Source: Actinomycetales bacterium UBA1383 (lineage in GTDB: Bacteria > Actinomycetota > Actinomycetes > Actinomycetales > Actinomycetaceae). From it: 11,197 bases of DNA. The translations under genes and the position numbers were made by a program. This document shows positions 1-6,437 of this stretch, piece after piece (position 1 is the first letter of the stretch; every line of letters begins with the position of its first letter). The notes beneath the pieces were generated by a model. That model saw only the letters and a program-made list of their open reading frames with translations, was not told the DNA's origin and made no database searches. The stretch covers positions 1 to 11,197 of the forward strand of contig DBQX01000049.1 in the NCBI GenBank assembly GCA_002305415.1, read 5' to 3'.

Positions 1-79
1 GGATCAAGGCTCAGGCCTGCAAGAGAAGGTGAGCTCGGCCTCGTCCGGTCCTGCTGCGGCGCCGACGGCCGACGGGAGA

Positions 80-107
80 CCCGCCGGGGTGGGAGGTCCC
101 CGGCGGG
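80..107 (-). terminator. Perfect 10-bp hairpin downstream of the copper ATPase gene
   Basis: The arms cccgccgggg (80-89) and ccccggcggg (98-107) are exact reverse complements around an 8-nt loop. The hairpin begins 9 nt past the ATPase stop codon on the minus strand. No T-run follows, which is common for GC-rich actinobacterial terminators. Because the stem is symmetric it could also act on transcripts arriving from the left. The 79 bases to its left contain no gene I can support. Confidence 0.6.
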
Positions 108-116
108 CGGGTTCCG

Positions 117-2891
117 TCAGGCCGGGGTGCCGGTGTACTTGGCGGGGTCGGCCTCGAAGCCGGCCGCGCAGTGCTTGGAGCAGAAGTAGTACGTCCTGCC
201 CTCGTGCTCCACGGTGGCTGCCGCGGTCGTGGGGTCGATGCTCATCCCGCAGACCGGGTCGATGACGTTGTAGGACATGTGTTCCTCCATCAGTGGTGGT
301 GTGTCTTCCTTGTCGCGCCCGATCTCCACCACCGGGTCGGTGGCCGGGACACGGACGACGTCGGGGACCGGGCGCGGCACGAAGCGGCGCAACCGGTTGG
401 CGTTGGCCACCACGGACAGTGAGGACAGCGCCATCGCGGCGGCGGCGATCACCGGGCTCAGGGTGATCCCCAAGATGGGGTAGAGCACCCCCGCGGCGAT
501 CGGGATGCCGGCGCCGTTGTACATGAAGGCGAAGACCAGGTTCTGCCGGATGTTGCGCATCGTGGCCCGGGACAGGTCCACCGCGGTGACCAGCCCGGAG
601 AGCGCACCGGAGATCAGGGTGATGTCCGAGGACTCGATGGCCACGTCGGTGCCGGTGCCGATCGCCGAGCCGACGTCCGCCTGAGCCAGCGCCGGGGCGT
701 CGTTGATGCCGTCACCGACCATCCCGACGACCTTGCCCTCCGCTTGGAGGCGCTTGACCTCGGCGGCCTTGTGTTCGGGCATGACCTCGGCGACGACCCG
801 GGTGATGCCGACCTGCCGGGCGATGGCCGCCGCGGTGTCCCGGTTGTCCCCGGTCATCATGACGACCTCGATCCCGCGCTGTTGCAGGGCCGCGACCGCC
901 GCCGCCGATCCTTCCTTGACGGTGTCGGCGACGCCGACCACGCCCGCGGCGCGGCCGCCGACCGCGACCAGCATCGGGGTCTTGCCGTCCCCGGCCAAGC
1001 GGCGCAGGTCCGCGGTCAGCGGGGCCGGGTCGATTCCCGCCGTTGACAGCAGGCGCGCGTTGCCGACGAGAACCTCCCGGCCGGCCACCAGGGCGCGCAC
1101 CCCCTGCCCGGTGATGGAGTCGAAGGCCGTCGCCTCCGGGACGCTCAGCCCACGCTCCCGGGCCCCGGCCACGATCGCGGTGGCCAGTGGGTGCTCGGAG
1201 GATGCCTCGACGGCGGCGACCAGGGCCAGCAGTTCCTGGGGGGTGAACCCGTCGACCGGCAGGACGTCGGTCAGGGCCGGCGCGCCCTTCGTGATGGTCC
1301 CGGTCTTGTCCAGCACCACAATGTCCAGCTTGTGCGCGGTCTCCAAGGCCTCGGCCGAGCGGATGAGGATGCCGTTCGTGGCCCCCTTGCCCGTCGCGAC
1401 CGTGATCGACATCGGGGTGGCCAGGCCCAGGGCGCACGGGCAGGCGATGATCAGCACCGACACCGCCGCGACCAGGGCGAAGATGAACGCCGGCGGGGGG
1501 CCCACCAACACCCAGGCGACGAAGGACCAGATGGCGATGGCGATCACCGCGGGCACGAAGTAGGACGAGACCTGGTCCACCAGGCGCTGGATCGGGGCCT
1601 TGGAGCCCTGCGCCTCGCGCACCAGTTTGATGATCTGGGCGAGCATCGTCTCCGCGCCCACCCTCGTGGCGGTGTACCGGAACGCCCCCGTCTGGTTGAT
1701 CGTGGCACCGATGACCGTGTCCCCGGCGGTCTTGACCACCGGGATCGGCTCGCCGGTGACCATGGACTCATCCACCGCCGAGGAACCCTCCACCACCTCA
1801 CCGTCCACCGGGAGCTTCTCGCCCGGGCGGACCAGCACAGTGTCACCCACCACGACGGCCTCGACCGGGACCTCCAGCTCCACCCCGCCACGGATCACCC
1901 GCGCGGTGCGGGGCTGCAGCCCGATCAGGGCGCGGATCGCCTCCCCCGTCCCGGCCTTGGCCTTCGTCTCCAGCAACCGGCCCAGCAGGATCAATGTGAT
2001 GATGACCCCGACCGCCTCGTAGTACACCTCGCGGACGTTCTCCGGCAGGACGCCCGGGACCAGGGTGACGACGAGGCTGTACCCGAAGGCCGCGATCGTG
2101 CCCAGCGTGATCAGGGAATTCATGTCGGCCGTGCGGTGGGACAGCGCCAACCAGCCGGTCCGGTGGATCGGCCACCCGGTGTAGAACATCACCGGTGCGA
2201 TCACCGCCAGTTGGAACCACCGGTTCATCAGCAGCTCCGGAATCCACGTGGCACCAAAGACCTCCACGGCCATCACCGCGAAGACAACCGGGACACTGAG
2301 GATCGCCCCGATGGTGACCCGCCGCCCCAGGTCGGCTATCTCCGCGGCCCGCTCTGCCGCCTCGGCATCACCCGTGTCCAGACCGGGGGCAGTCGGGGGA
2401 CGACCGCCCCCGCCCCCGGCATGATCGGCGGGCGGGGCGGCAGTGCCATCCCCCGCGGCGTCGCGCCCCGCGGCGGTCCCGACTGGCGCCCGGACTGCAC
2501 CCACCGGTACACCCTCGCGCTCCAGCACCTGGACCCGACCCCGTAGCATGTTCATGCCACACGCGAACTCGAACTCGCCCGCCGCCTGTGGAGTGAACTC
2601 CACCGTGGTGGTCTCCCACGCCGCCAGATTCTGGTTGACCTTGAAGTCCGGCATCACGACCCGCGACGAGCAATCCCCGGCCTCCTGCCGGTCGAACATC
2701 ATCCGCACCGGCACCCCGCGAGCAACCCGGACCACGTCCGGGCTGTACCCGCCCTGCACCTTGACCCGGACCACCTGCACCCCGTCACCCATCTCCGCCT
2801 CCCGGGCCTTCCTCGGAGCGAAGAAGAACCACCCCAGCAGAGCAGTCAGCACGACAGCGACCGCGACGACCATCACTTCTGACCCGACCAT
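117..2891 (-). CDS. copA: Cu(I)-exporting P1B-type ATPase with N-terminal cupredoxin and C-terminal YHS domains
   Basis: ATP-driven export of Cu(I) across the cytoplasmic membrane. The ATG at 2891 gives 924 residues. It is favoured because a GGAGG lies 9 nt upstream and the ATG overlaps the stop of the leader ORF (TGATG); in-frame GTG (2894) and TTG (2897) are alternatives. Domains, approximate residues: an N-terminal membrane helix (6-26); a cupredoxin-like domain (38-125) with candidate copper ligands in DCSS and CGMNM; a Gly/Pro-rich linker; then the ATPase core with eight predicted helices. Core motifs are TGEP (about 379), CPC in the transport helix (484-486), DKTGT phosphorylation site (528), SEHP (565), TGDN (680), GDGIND (726), a YN pair (791) and MALSS (820). 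CPC, YN and MxxSS together are the Cu(I) P1B-1 signature. A YHS domain follows (about 874-920) with DPVCGM and FCSKHC cysteines. The usual N-terminal CxxC heavy-metal domain is absent, and the cupredoxin domain takes its place. By helix count and the Arg/Lys cluster after the first helix, I infer that the cupredoxin domain faces the cytoplasm. Confidence 0.95.
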   Translation of the reverse strand: MVGSEVMVVAVAVVLTALLGWFFFAPRKAREAEMGDGVQVVRVKVQGGYSPDVVRVARGVPVRMMFDRQEAGDCSSRVVMPDFKVNQNLAAWETTTVEFTPQAAGEFEFACGMNMLRGRVQVLEREGVPVGAVRAPVGTAAGRDAAGDGTAAPPADHAGGGGGRPPTAPGLDTGDAEAAERAAEIADLGRRVTIGAILSVPVVFAVMAVEVFGATWIPELLMNRWFQLAVIAPVMFYTGWPIHRTGWLALSHRTADMNSLITLGTIAAFGYSLVVTLVPGVLPENVREVYYEAVGVIITLILLGRLLETKAKAGTGEAIRALIGLQPRTARVIRGGVELEVPVEAVVVGDTVLVRPGEKLPVDGEVVEGSSAVDESMVTGEPIPVVKTAGDTVIGATINQTGAFRYTATRVGAETMLAQIIKLVREAQGSKAPIQRLVDQVSSYFVPAVIAIAIWSFVAWVLVGPPPAFIFALVAAVSVLIIACPCALGLATPMSITVATGKGATNGILIRSAEALETAHKLDIVVLDKTGTITKGAPALTDVLPVDGFTPQELLALVAAVEASSEHPLATAIVAGARERGLSVPEATAFDSITGQGVRALVAGREVLVGNARLLSTAGIDPAPLTADLRRLAGDGKTPMLVAVGGRAAGVVGVADTVKEGSAAAVAALQQRGIEVVMMTGDNRDTAAAIARQVGITRVVAEVMPEHKAAEVKRLQAEGKVVGMVGDGINDAPALAQADVGSAIGTGTDVAIESSDITLISGALSGLVTAVDLSRATMRNIRQNLVFAFMYNGAGIPIAAGVLYPILGITLSPVIAAAAMALSSLSVVANANRLRRFVPRPVPDVVRVPATDPVVEIGRDKEDTPPLMEEHMSYNVIDPVCGMSIDPTTAAATVEHEGRTYYFCSKHCAAGFEADPAKYTGTPA

Positions 2892-3043
2892 CACCAAACA
2901 CCTCCGAAATCTCGCTCGTCCGCATCCCCCAGCGCCGCAACGGAACTGCCGGCGCCCTTCACGGTGCGCGACTGCTCCGGCAACTCAGCAACAACACAGA
3001 CACCGCACACGCGGCGCCTGCCGGCCAACGTCCTCACGGGCAT
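2891..3043 (-). CDS. 50-residue CxxC leader ORF, translationally coupled to the copper ATPase
   Basis: A short reading frame of 50 codons starts at the ATG at 3043, preceded by an excellent ribosome site (gaggaggg, 4-5 nt before the start). Its TGA stop shares one base with the ATPase ATG (TGATG), which points to coupled translation. Residues 9-16 read RRRVCGVC, an Arg run followed by a CxxC motif. The remainder is unremarkable and shows no signal peptide or membrane helix. The ORF lies between the CsoR-like operator and the ATPase. It may be a copper- or cysteine-sensing leader peptide, or a small copper-binding protein. The same frame stays open upstream to about 3289, but that extension would run through the operator, so I reject it. 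I recognise no family; the case rests on layout and the ribosome site. Confidence 0.6.
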   Translation of the reverse strand: MPVRTLAGRRRVCGVCVVAELPEQSRTVKGAGSSVAALGDADERDFGGVW

Positions 3044-3068
3044 CGCGCCCTCCTCAGTCTCAAATGCG

Positions 3069-3096
3069 GTGGTACCCCCAGGGGGTATGAACTCAA
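3069..3096 (-). promoter_or_regulatory. Proposed promoter of the leader ORF-copA operon
   Basis: On the minus strand TTGAGT (3096-3091) could be the -35 and TACCAC (3074-3069) the -10, with a 16-nt spacer made largely of the CsoR-like palindrome. Transcription would start near 3062, giving a leader of about 19 nt before the small ORF. The -10 is a weak match; the main support is the operator position. Confidence 0.4.
3073..3087 (-). promoter_or_regulatory. CsoR-type copper operator
   Basis: TACCCCCAGGGGGTA is a perfect palindrome around a central A and matches the known form of CsoR operators (G/C-tract palindromes flanked by TA). It sits 29 nt upstream of the leader ORF and within the proposed promoter spacer, where a bound repressor would block RNA polymerase. 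CsoR-family repressors release DNA on binding Cu(I). No csoR gene is present in this window, so the repressor would be encoded elsewhere. Confidence 0.8.
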
Positions 3097-3215
3097 CGTA
3101 GTCCCGGTGTACTGAACAAGGGATAGCGGGACGATGAAGATCCGATGAAAAGGCGCTGACGTTCAGCCCCCCTTCCGCCGCGCCGCCGCAGCGCAACTGA
3201 CGATCGCCCGGCCGG

Positions 3216-3237
3216 TTGAACTTCAGCGGAACTTGAC
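3216..3237 (+). promoter_or_regulatory. Two 11-bp-phased repeats upstream of the lgt-like gene, possible response-regulator site
   Basis: Two units, ttgaacttcag (3216-3226) and cggaacttgac (3227-3237), repeat exactly 11 bp apart. The second matches 9 of 11 positions of cggatcttgag, the unit of the stronger array at 4671-4714. Direct repeats at 11-bp spacing are typical of OmpR/PhoB-family binding sites. A TTGACC (3233-3238) overlaps the second unit, but no clear -10 follows. Tentative. Confidence 0.35.
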
Positions 3238-3342
3238 CGTTCCATCGGTCATCCTTCGTCAACCCCCGAGAGACTGACATGGACGCCACGAATCCTCCCG
3301 ACCAGCGAGAGGATGCGCCCGCCAGTGAACGGAGCAGACACG

Positions 3343-4134
3343 GTGCGACCGGTCCTCTTCTCGATCCTCGGGATCGACATCCAGAGCTACGGGCTCAGCA
3401 AGGCCCTCGCCGCCCTCGTCGCCGCGTGGCTGCTCGGCCGCGCCTTCGAACAGCTCGGACTGAAGAAGGACTCCGCCCACGCCTTGGTCCTGTGGGCCAC
3501 GATCTGGGGGTTCGTCGGGGCAAAGATCTACTACCTGCTCGAACAGCTGCCCAACCTCACGGTGCACGACCTCGGGGGCATGGGGTTCACCTGGTACGGC
3601 GGACTCATCGGCGGGCTGACCGCGGCACTCATCGTGATCCGACGCCATCACCTCCCCGCGGCAACCGTCGCCGGCGCCGTGGCCGTTCCCCTCACCGTGG
3701 CCTACGGCATCGGACGCCTCGGCTGCCTGATCTCCGGTGACGGCACCTACGGCAGGCCGACCGACCTGCCCTGGGGCATGCGCTTTCCCTCAGGGGTCGT
3801 CGCCACGGACACCCCCGTTCACCCCACCCCCCTGTACGAGGCCATCGCTGCCGCAATCATCGCCGTCGCACTCTGGAAACTTGCCCACCGCCTACCACCC
3901 ATCGCCGTCTTCGGGGCCTACCTCGTCCTCAGCGGTGCCTCCCGGTTCCTCGTCGAGTTCCTCCGCATCAACGATCCCGCCCTCCTCGGCCTCACCCAAC
4001 CCCAACTCTGGGCGATCCTCAGCGTCCTCGCCGGGACGATCCTCACGCTCCTTCCGCGGCGGCCCAGGCAGAACGTCATCCCACCGGAACGACCCGCCCT
4101 ACGGGCCGACACCATCCCCTTGACACTCCAGTGA
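3343..4134 (+). CDS. Lgt-like membrane protein (prolipoprotein diacylglyceryl transferase family, divergent)
   Basis: Multi-pass membrane protein of 263 residues. I chose the GTG at 3343 because GGAG (3331-3334) lies 8 nt upstream; the in-frame ATG at 3313 has a purine tract abutting it with no spacing. Lgt-family features: the N-terminal PVLFSI...YGL segment (Tyr17), FTWYGGLIGG (82-91), GRLGCLISGDGTYGR (124-138), HPTPLYE (160-166) and SRFLVEFLR (200-208). Canonical Lgt adds diacylglycerol to the lipobox Cys of prelipoproteins. Here several conserved positions differ: the His of the HGG motif is Tyr85, the Asn of GRxGN is Cys128, and the Glu of the NGE motif is Asp133. It may therefore have changed activity. 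It is divergent from the copA operon, and the C-terminal 25 residues are soluble. Most likely a copper-island paralog rather than the housekeeping enzyme. Confidence 0.85.
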   Translation: MRPVLFSILGIDIQSYGLSKALAALVAAWLLGRAFEQLGLKKDSAHALVLWATIWGFVGAKIYYLLEQLPNLTVHDLGGMGFTWYGGLIGGLTAALIVIRRHHLPAATVAGAVAVPLTVAYGIGRLGCLISGDGTYGRPTDLPWGMRFPSGVVATDTPVHPTPLYEAIAAAIIAVALWKLAHRLPPIAVFGAYLVLSGASRFLVEFLRINDPALLGLTQPQLWAILSVLAGTILTLLPRRPRQNVIPPERPALRADTIPLTLQ

Positions 4135-4242
4135 ACCTTCGACGCCGGACCTCGCGCGGTGGGCCACCGTGCTGATAGCACACAAACGGTTTCGGGGCTC
4201 TACGAGTCGGGCTCATCGGCCACAAGGCTGAAAACCCCCGGT

Positions 4243-4455
4243 TCACCCCATCGGGCACATGTGACGGGGATCCCAGCCCGACTTGCCATGATGCATCCCG
4301 GGGTTGTGCATCCCATCGAACCCCATGGTCGTGGCGCACGTAGCCACGTGCTGGCCAAAATCAGCCTCGGTGTTGGCTGCCTGCGCCGGCGCCGTAGCGA
4401 GCACCCCAACGCCGGCCAGAAAGACAACAACGGCAGCCCTCGAAAGCCTTCGCAT
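4243..4455 (-). CDS. Small secreted Met/His/Cys-rich protein, candidate copper binder
   Basis: Encodes 70 residues from the ATG at 4455, with GGAGGG about 10 nt upstream. Residues 1-26 form a clear signal peptide: Arg at 2-3 and 6, a hydrophobic core, and an APAQA cleavage site before Ala27. The mature part of about 44 residues is dense in soft-metal ligands: Cys40, Met44, Met49, His50, Met54, His55, His56, His65, Met66, Cys67 and Met68, including GMHNPGMHHG and the end HMCPMG. It has no membrane helix after the signal. I recognise no named family; function as an extracytoplasmic copper-binding protein is inferred from composition and neighbours. It converges with the lgt-like gene (108 nt apart, no good terminator seen) and is divergent from the SHOCT-led operon. 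The same frame extends upstream without a better start. Confidence 0.75.
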   Translation of the reverse strand: MRRLSRAAVVVFLAGVGVLATAPAQAANTEADFGQHVATCATTMGFDGMHNPGMHHGKSGWDPRHMCPMG

Positions 4456-4496
4456 AATTCCGTTTCCCTCCAAGTCGAGTGACAGCGGTGTAGCTG

Positions 4497-4520
4497 CCCC
4501 ACCGCCATGCTCCAGTGGGG
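4497..4520. repeat. Inverted repeat CCCCAC-N12-GTGGGG
   Basis: Two 6-bp arms are separated by 12 nt, 42-65 bp upstream of the small secreted protein's start, a position suited to an operator. The arms recall the C/G tracts of copper-repressor sites, but the spacing does not match the CsoR site at 3073. Low confidence in function. Confidence 0.3.
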
Positions 4521-4670
4521 ACACGGTTCCCAGCCACCGCTCAGCCCAAACCTTCATCGCTTCTTCAGCATTCTCCCGGGCGGCACCCTCGTCGACTCGA
4601 ACTCTCCCGCAGCGCGCAGCACCACTCAAGGAAGCACCGATGACTGGCAGACCCCCCGCGGGCCGGCGCC

Positions 4671-4714
4671 CGGATCTTGAGCGGATCTTGAGCCTTGCCG
4701 CAGGGGACCTTGAG
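4671..4714 (+). promoter_or_regulatory. 11-bp-phased repeat array, candidate OmpR/PhoB-type response-regulator operator
   Basis: Four consecutive 11-bp units: cggatcttgag (4671-4681), cggatcttgag (4682-4692), a degenerate ccttgccgcag (4693-4703) and gggaccttgag (4704-4714). Units 1 and 2 are identical and unit 4 matches 9 of 11. One helical turn between direct repeats is how PhoB/OmpR-family dimers and tetramers bind. The array stands just upstream of the operon that encodes such a regulator, so autoregulation is the natural inference. Confidence 0.5.
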
Positions 4715-4724
4715 ACGAGGTGCG

Positions 4725-4730
4725 CAGGAT
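4725..4730 (+). promoter_or_regulatory. Possible -10 box of the SHOCT-PepSY-RR-HK operon
   Basis: CAGGAT resembles the actinobacterial -10 form TAGGAT. It lies 10 nt after the last phased repeat and has no good -35. That arrangement fits an activator-dependent promoter in which the bound regulator replaces the -35. The transcript would begin near 4737, leaving about 35 nt before the ATG. Confidence 0.3.
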
Positions 4731-4772
4731 GGAGCTGTACGCAGGGAAGCACCACACGAGAGGAGTCCGACG

Positions 4773-5051
4773 ATGATGGGATATGGATGGGGAATGGGCG
4801 TCGGCGGCTGGGTTGCGATGGCGGTCTTCTGGGTCGCCTTGATCACCCTGATCATCTGGTTGGTCACCCGAGCCTTCGCCGGCCGGGATGCCCGGAACGA
4901 CGGTGGACCGCGCGGGTTGCCCCCCACAGAGTCGCCGGAGCAGGTCCTGGACCGCCGCTACGCGGCGGGCGAGCTGGACCTGGAGACGTACCAGCGGATG
5001 CGGGCGGTTCTCGCCTCCGGCCGGTCGAACGGGGTCGGGGGTCCGCGATGA
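4773..5051 (+). CDS. SHOCT-domain membrane protein with Gly/Met/Trp-rich N-terminus
   Basis: 92 residues from the ATG at 4773, placed 7 nt after AGGAG. The N-terminus is MMGYGWGMGVGGW, followed by a single membrane helix (about 13-33), a polar Gly/Pro/Arg linker, and a short C-terminal SHOCT domain (about 54-82: PEQVLDRRYAAGEL, then the YQRMRAVL helix). SHOCT domains are common at C-termini of bacterial membrane proteins and have no defined biochemical role. First gene of the operon; its TGA overlaps the ATG of the PepSY-like gene (ATGA). It has the same build as the protein at 9197-9490, which heads the multicopper-oxidase operon. The Met/Gly/Trp segment could contact copper, but that is inference. 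Confidence 0.85.
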   Translation: MMGYGWGMGVGGWVAMAVFWVALITLIIWLVTRAFAGRDARNDGGPRGLPPTESPEQVLDRRYAAGELDLETYQRMRAVLASGRSNGVGGPR

Positions 5052-5734
5052 GTCTCGCACGCAGGTCATGGTGGATCCCGGCTGTCGCACTCACGGCGAT
5101 CCTCGGCTCCGGGGCGTGGATGCTGGCCGCCGGACAGGGCATCGCCGCGTTCGGTCCCGGGGCACAGGGATGGGGTTCGACCGATTGGGGTTCGTCGATG
5201 ATGGGCGGCGGGTGGTCCGGGTTGGACAGTGACCGCGGCCCGGTCAGCGACCTGGCCGACGCCCGGTCCCGGGCACAGGAGTTCGCCCGCGACCTGGGCG
5301 ACGGCTTGGGCGTCGGCGAGGTCATGCAGTTCGACAACCAGTACTACGCGGAGATCACCGCTCCCGACGGGGACCTGGCCACCGAGGTGCTCGTCGACCC
5401 GTTCTCGGGTGCCGTGGCCATCGAGTACGGCCCGGCCCGGATGTGGAACAACCGCTACGGGATGATGGGCGCCGCCAGCGGGATGATGGGCGCCGCTGGC
5501 GGATCGACGGAACGCATCGACGCCGCCGAGGCCCAGCGGATCGCCGACCGGTGGTTGGTCGATCGCCAATCGGGCCTGACGGCGGACACCGCCGAGGCCC
5601 TGCCCGGCTACTACACCCTGCACACTCTGCGCGACGGCGAGATCGATGGGATGCTGTCGGTGAACGCCGCCACCGGCGACGTCTGGTATCACAGCTGGCA
5701 CGGTGAGTTCGTGGACATGTCAGAGGCCCCGTGA
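5048..5734 (+). CDS. Exported or membrane-anchored PepSY-like protein
   Basis: 228 residues; start ATG at 5048 overlaps the upstream stop. An N-terminal helix (about 9-30) follows Arg5-Arg6 and acts as a signal anchor or signal peptide. Next come a Gly/Met/Trp stretch (MMGGGW, 51-56) and two regions resembling PepSY units: about 66-128 (YYAEI, then LVDPFSGAVAIEYGP) and about 156-222 (EAQRIADRWL, YYTLHTL, then LSVNAATGDVWYHSW). Between them is a tandem Met repeat (GMMGAASGMMGAAGG, 138-152). PepSY proteins are often extracytoplasmic partners of peptidases or two-component kinases. Here the gene sits directly before the response regulator (GTGA overlap), suggesting a sensor accessory for the kinase. 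The Met repeats may bind copper. The PepSY assignment is by pattern and moderately certain. Confidence 0.75.
   Translation: MSLARRSWWIPAVALTAILGSGAWMLAAGQGIAAFGPGAQGWGSTDWGSSMMGGGWSGLDSDRGPVSDLADARSRAQEFARDLGDGLGVGEVMQFDNQYYAEITAPDGDLATEVLVDPFSGAVAIEYGPARMWNNRYGMMGAASGMMGAAGGSTERIDAAEAQRIADRWLVDRQSGLTADTAEALPGYYTLHTLRDGEIDGMLSVNAATGDVWYHSWHGEFVDMSEAP
5460..5501 (+). repeat. Tandem 21-bp duplication encoding a Met-rich motif
   Basis: The unit ggatgatgggcgccgccagc plus a final g (5460-5480) is followed directly by a copy differing at 2 of 21 positions (5481-5501). It encodes the doubled GMMGAA(S/G) motif in the PepSY-like protein. The near identity suggests a recent in-frame duplication that added methionine ligands. 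Confidence 0.8.
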
Positions 5735-6437
5735 GCCAGGCGGCGCACGCCCGGGGCCAGATCCTGGTGGTGGAGGACGATCCCGCGATCGCCCACCTCC
5801 TGGACGCCTACCTGTCCAGTGAGGGGTTCGACGTCCGGGTGGTGGGCGACGGCGAGGCCGGCCTCGAGCAGGCCCACCGCGTCCACCCGGACGTCGTCAT
5901 CCTGGATCTCATGCTCCCCGGCATCGATGGGATCGAGGTGTGCCGGCGGTTGCGGACGTTCTCCGACGCCTACGTGCTCATGCTGACGGCGCGGGGGGAG
6001 GAGGTCGACCGGGTGATCGGGTTGTCGGTCGGGGCGGATGACTATGTGGTCAAGCCCTTCTCCCCCCGCGAGCTCAGCGCACGCGTGCAGGCCATGCTGC
6101 GACGACCACGCCAGGACGGCGCCCCGTCCGACGGTCCACGGCGCTTCGGTGCACTGGTGATCGAGCCCGCGGCGCGCGAGGTGCGAGTGGACCAGGAACT
6201 GGTGAACCTGACGCGCACCGAGTTCGACATCCTGGACACGCTGTCGGCCCGGCCCGAGCGGGTGTTCGAACGCCGGCTCCTCCTCGAACAGGTGTGGGGC
6301 GGCGACTGGTTCGGCGACGACCACGTGATCGACGTGCACGTCGCCAATTGCGCCGCAAGCTCGGCGACGACCCGGCGGCCGCCCGCTACGTGCGCACGGT
6401 GCGTGGCGTCGGCTATCGGATGGGAGACGGCACATGA
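5731..6437 (+). pseudogene. OmpR/PhoB-family response regulator, apparent 1-nt deletion in the DNA-binding domain
   Basis: The GTG at 5731 overlaps the PepSY-like stop. The receiver domain (about 10-120) is complete, with acidic pair Asp16-Asp17, phosphoacceptor Asp59, Thr86 and Lys108. The winged-helix domain starts near 140 and reads normally up to ...DVHVA (codon 205). There a base is missing: instead of the family's N/S-L-R-R-K-L the frame gives NCAAS. Shifting by one nucleotide at about 6346-6348 restores LRRKLGDDPAAARYVRTVRG followed by VGYRMGDGT and a stop at 6435-6437, which overlaps the kinase ATG (ATGA). Repaired length would be about 235 residues. As read, translation instead runs out of frame across the kinase gene to 7296. 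Either the regulator is inactivated in its recognition helix, or the base was lost in sequencing. The intact downstream frame and preserved overlap favour a very recent mutation or an error. Confidence 0.85.

Larger units (their letters stand above)
4456..4772. other. Divergent intergenic region between the small secreted protein and the SHOCT operon
   Basis: These 317 bases carry no convincing gene. The left half holds an inverted repeat, CCCCAC (4497-4502) and GTGGGG (4515-4520). The right half holds the phased repeat array (4671-4714), a possible -10 (4725-4730) and the ribosome site AGGAG (4761-4765). The frame of the small secreted protein continues open across much of it on the minus strand, but without start or domain evidence. 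Confidence 0.6.

Noticed and set aside
1191..2546. A 451-codon open frame on the plus strand opposite copA
   Set aside because: It is antisense to a protein with complete P1B-ATPase motifs. Its translation is His/Arg/Asp/Gly-rich low complexity, typical of the reverse of high-GC coding DNA.
2891..3289. Extending the leader ORF to 132 codons
   Set aside because: The extension would cover the CsoR-like operator and proposed promoter, and the ATG at 3043 has a far better ribosome site.
3279..3740. A 153-codon plus-strand frame overlapping the lgt-like gene
   Set aside because: Out of frame with a recognisable Lgt-family protein, weak ribosome site, Arg/Pro-rich translation.
4157..4169. CGGTGGGCCACCG after the lgt-like gene, considered as a terminator
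   Set aside because: Only five base pairs with a 3-nt loop and no T-run; too weak to call.
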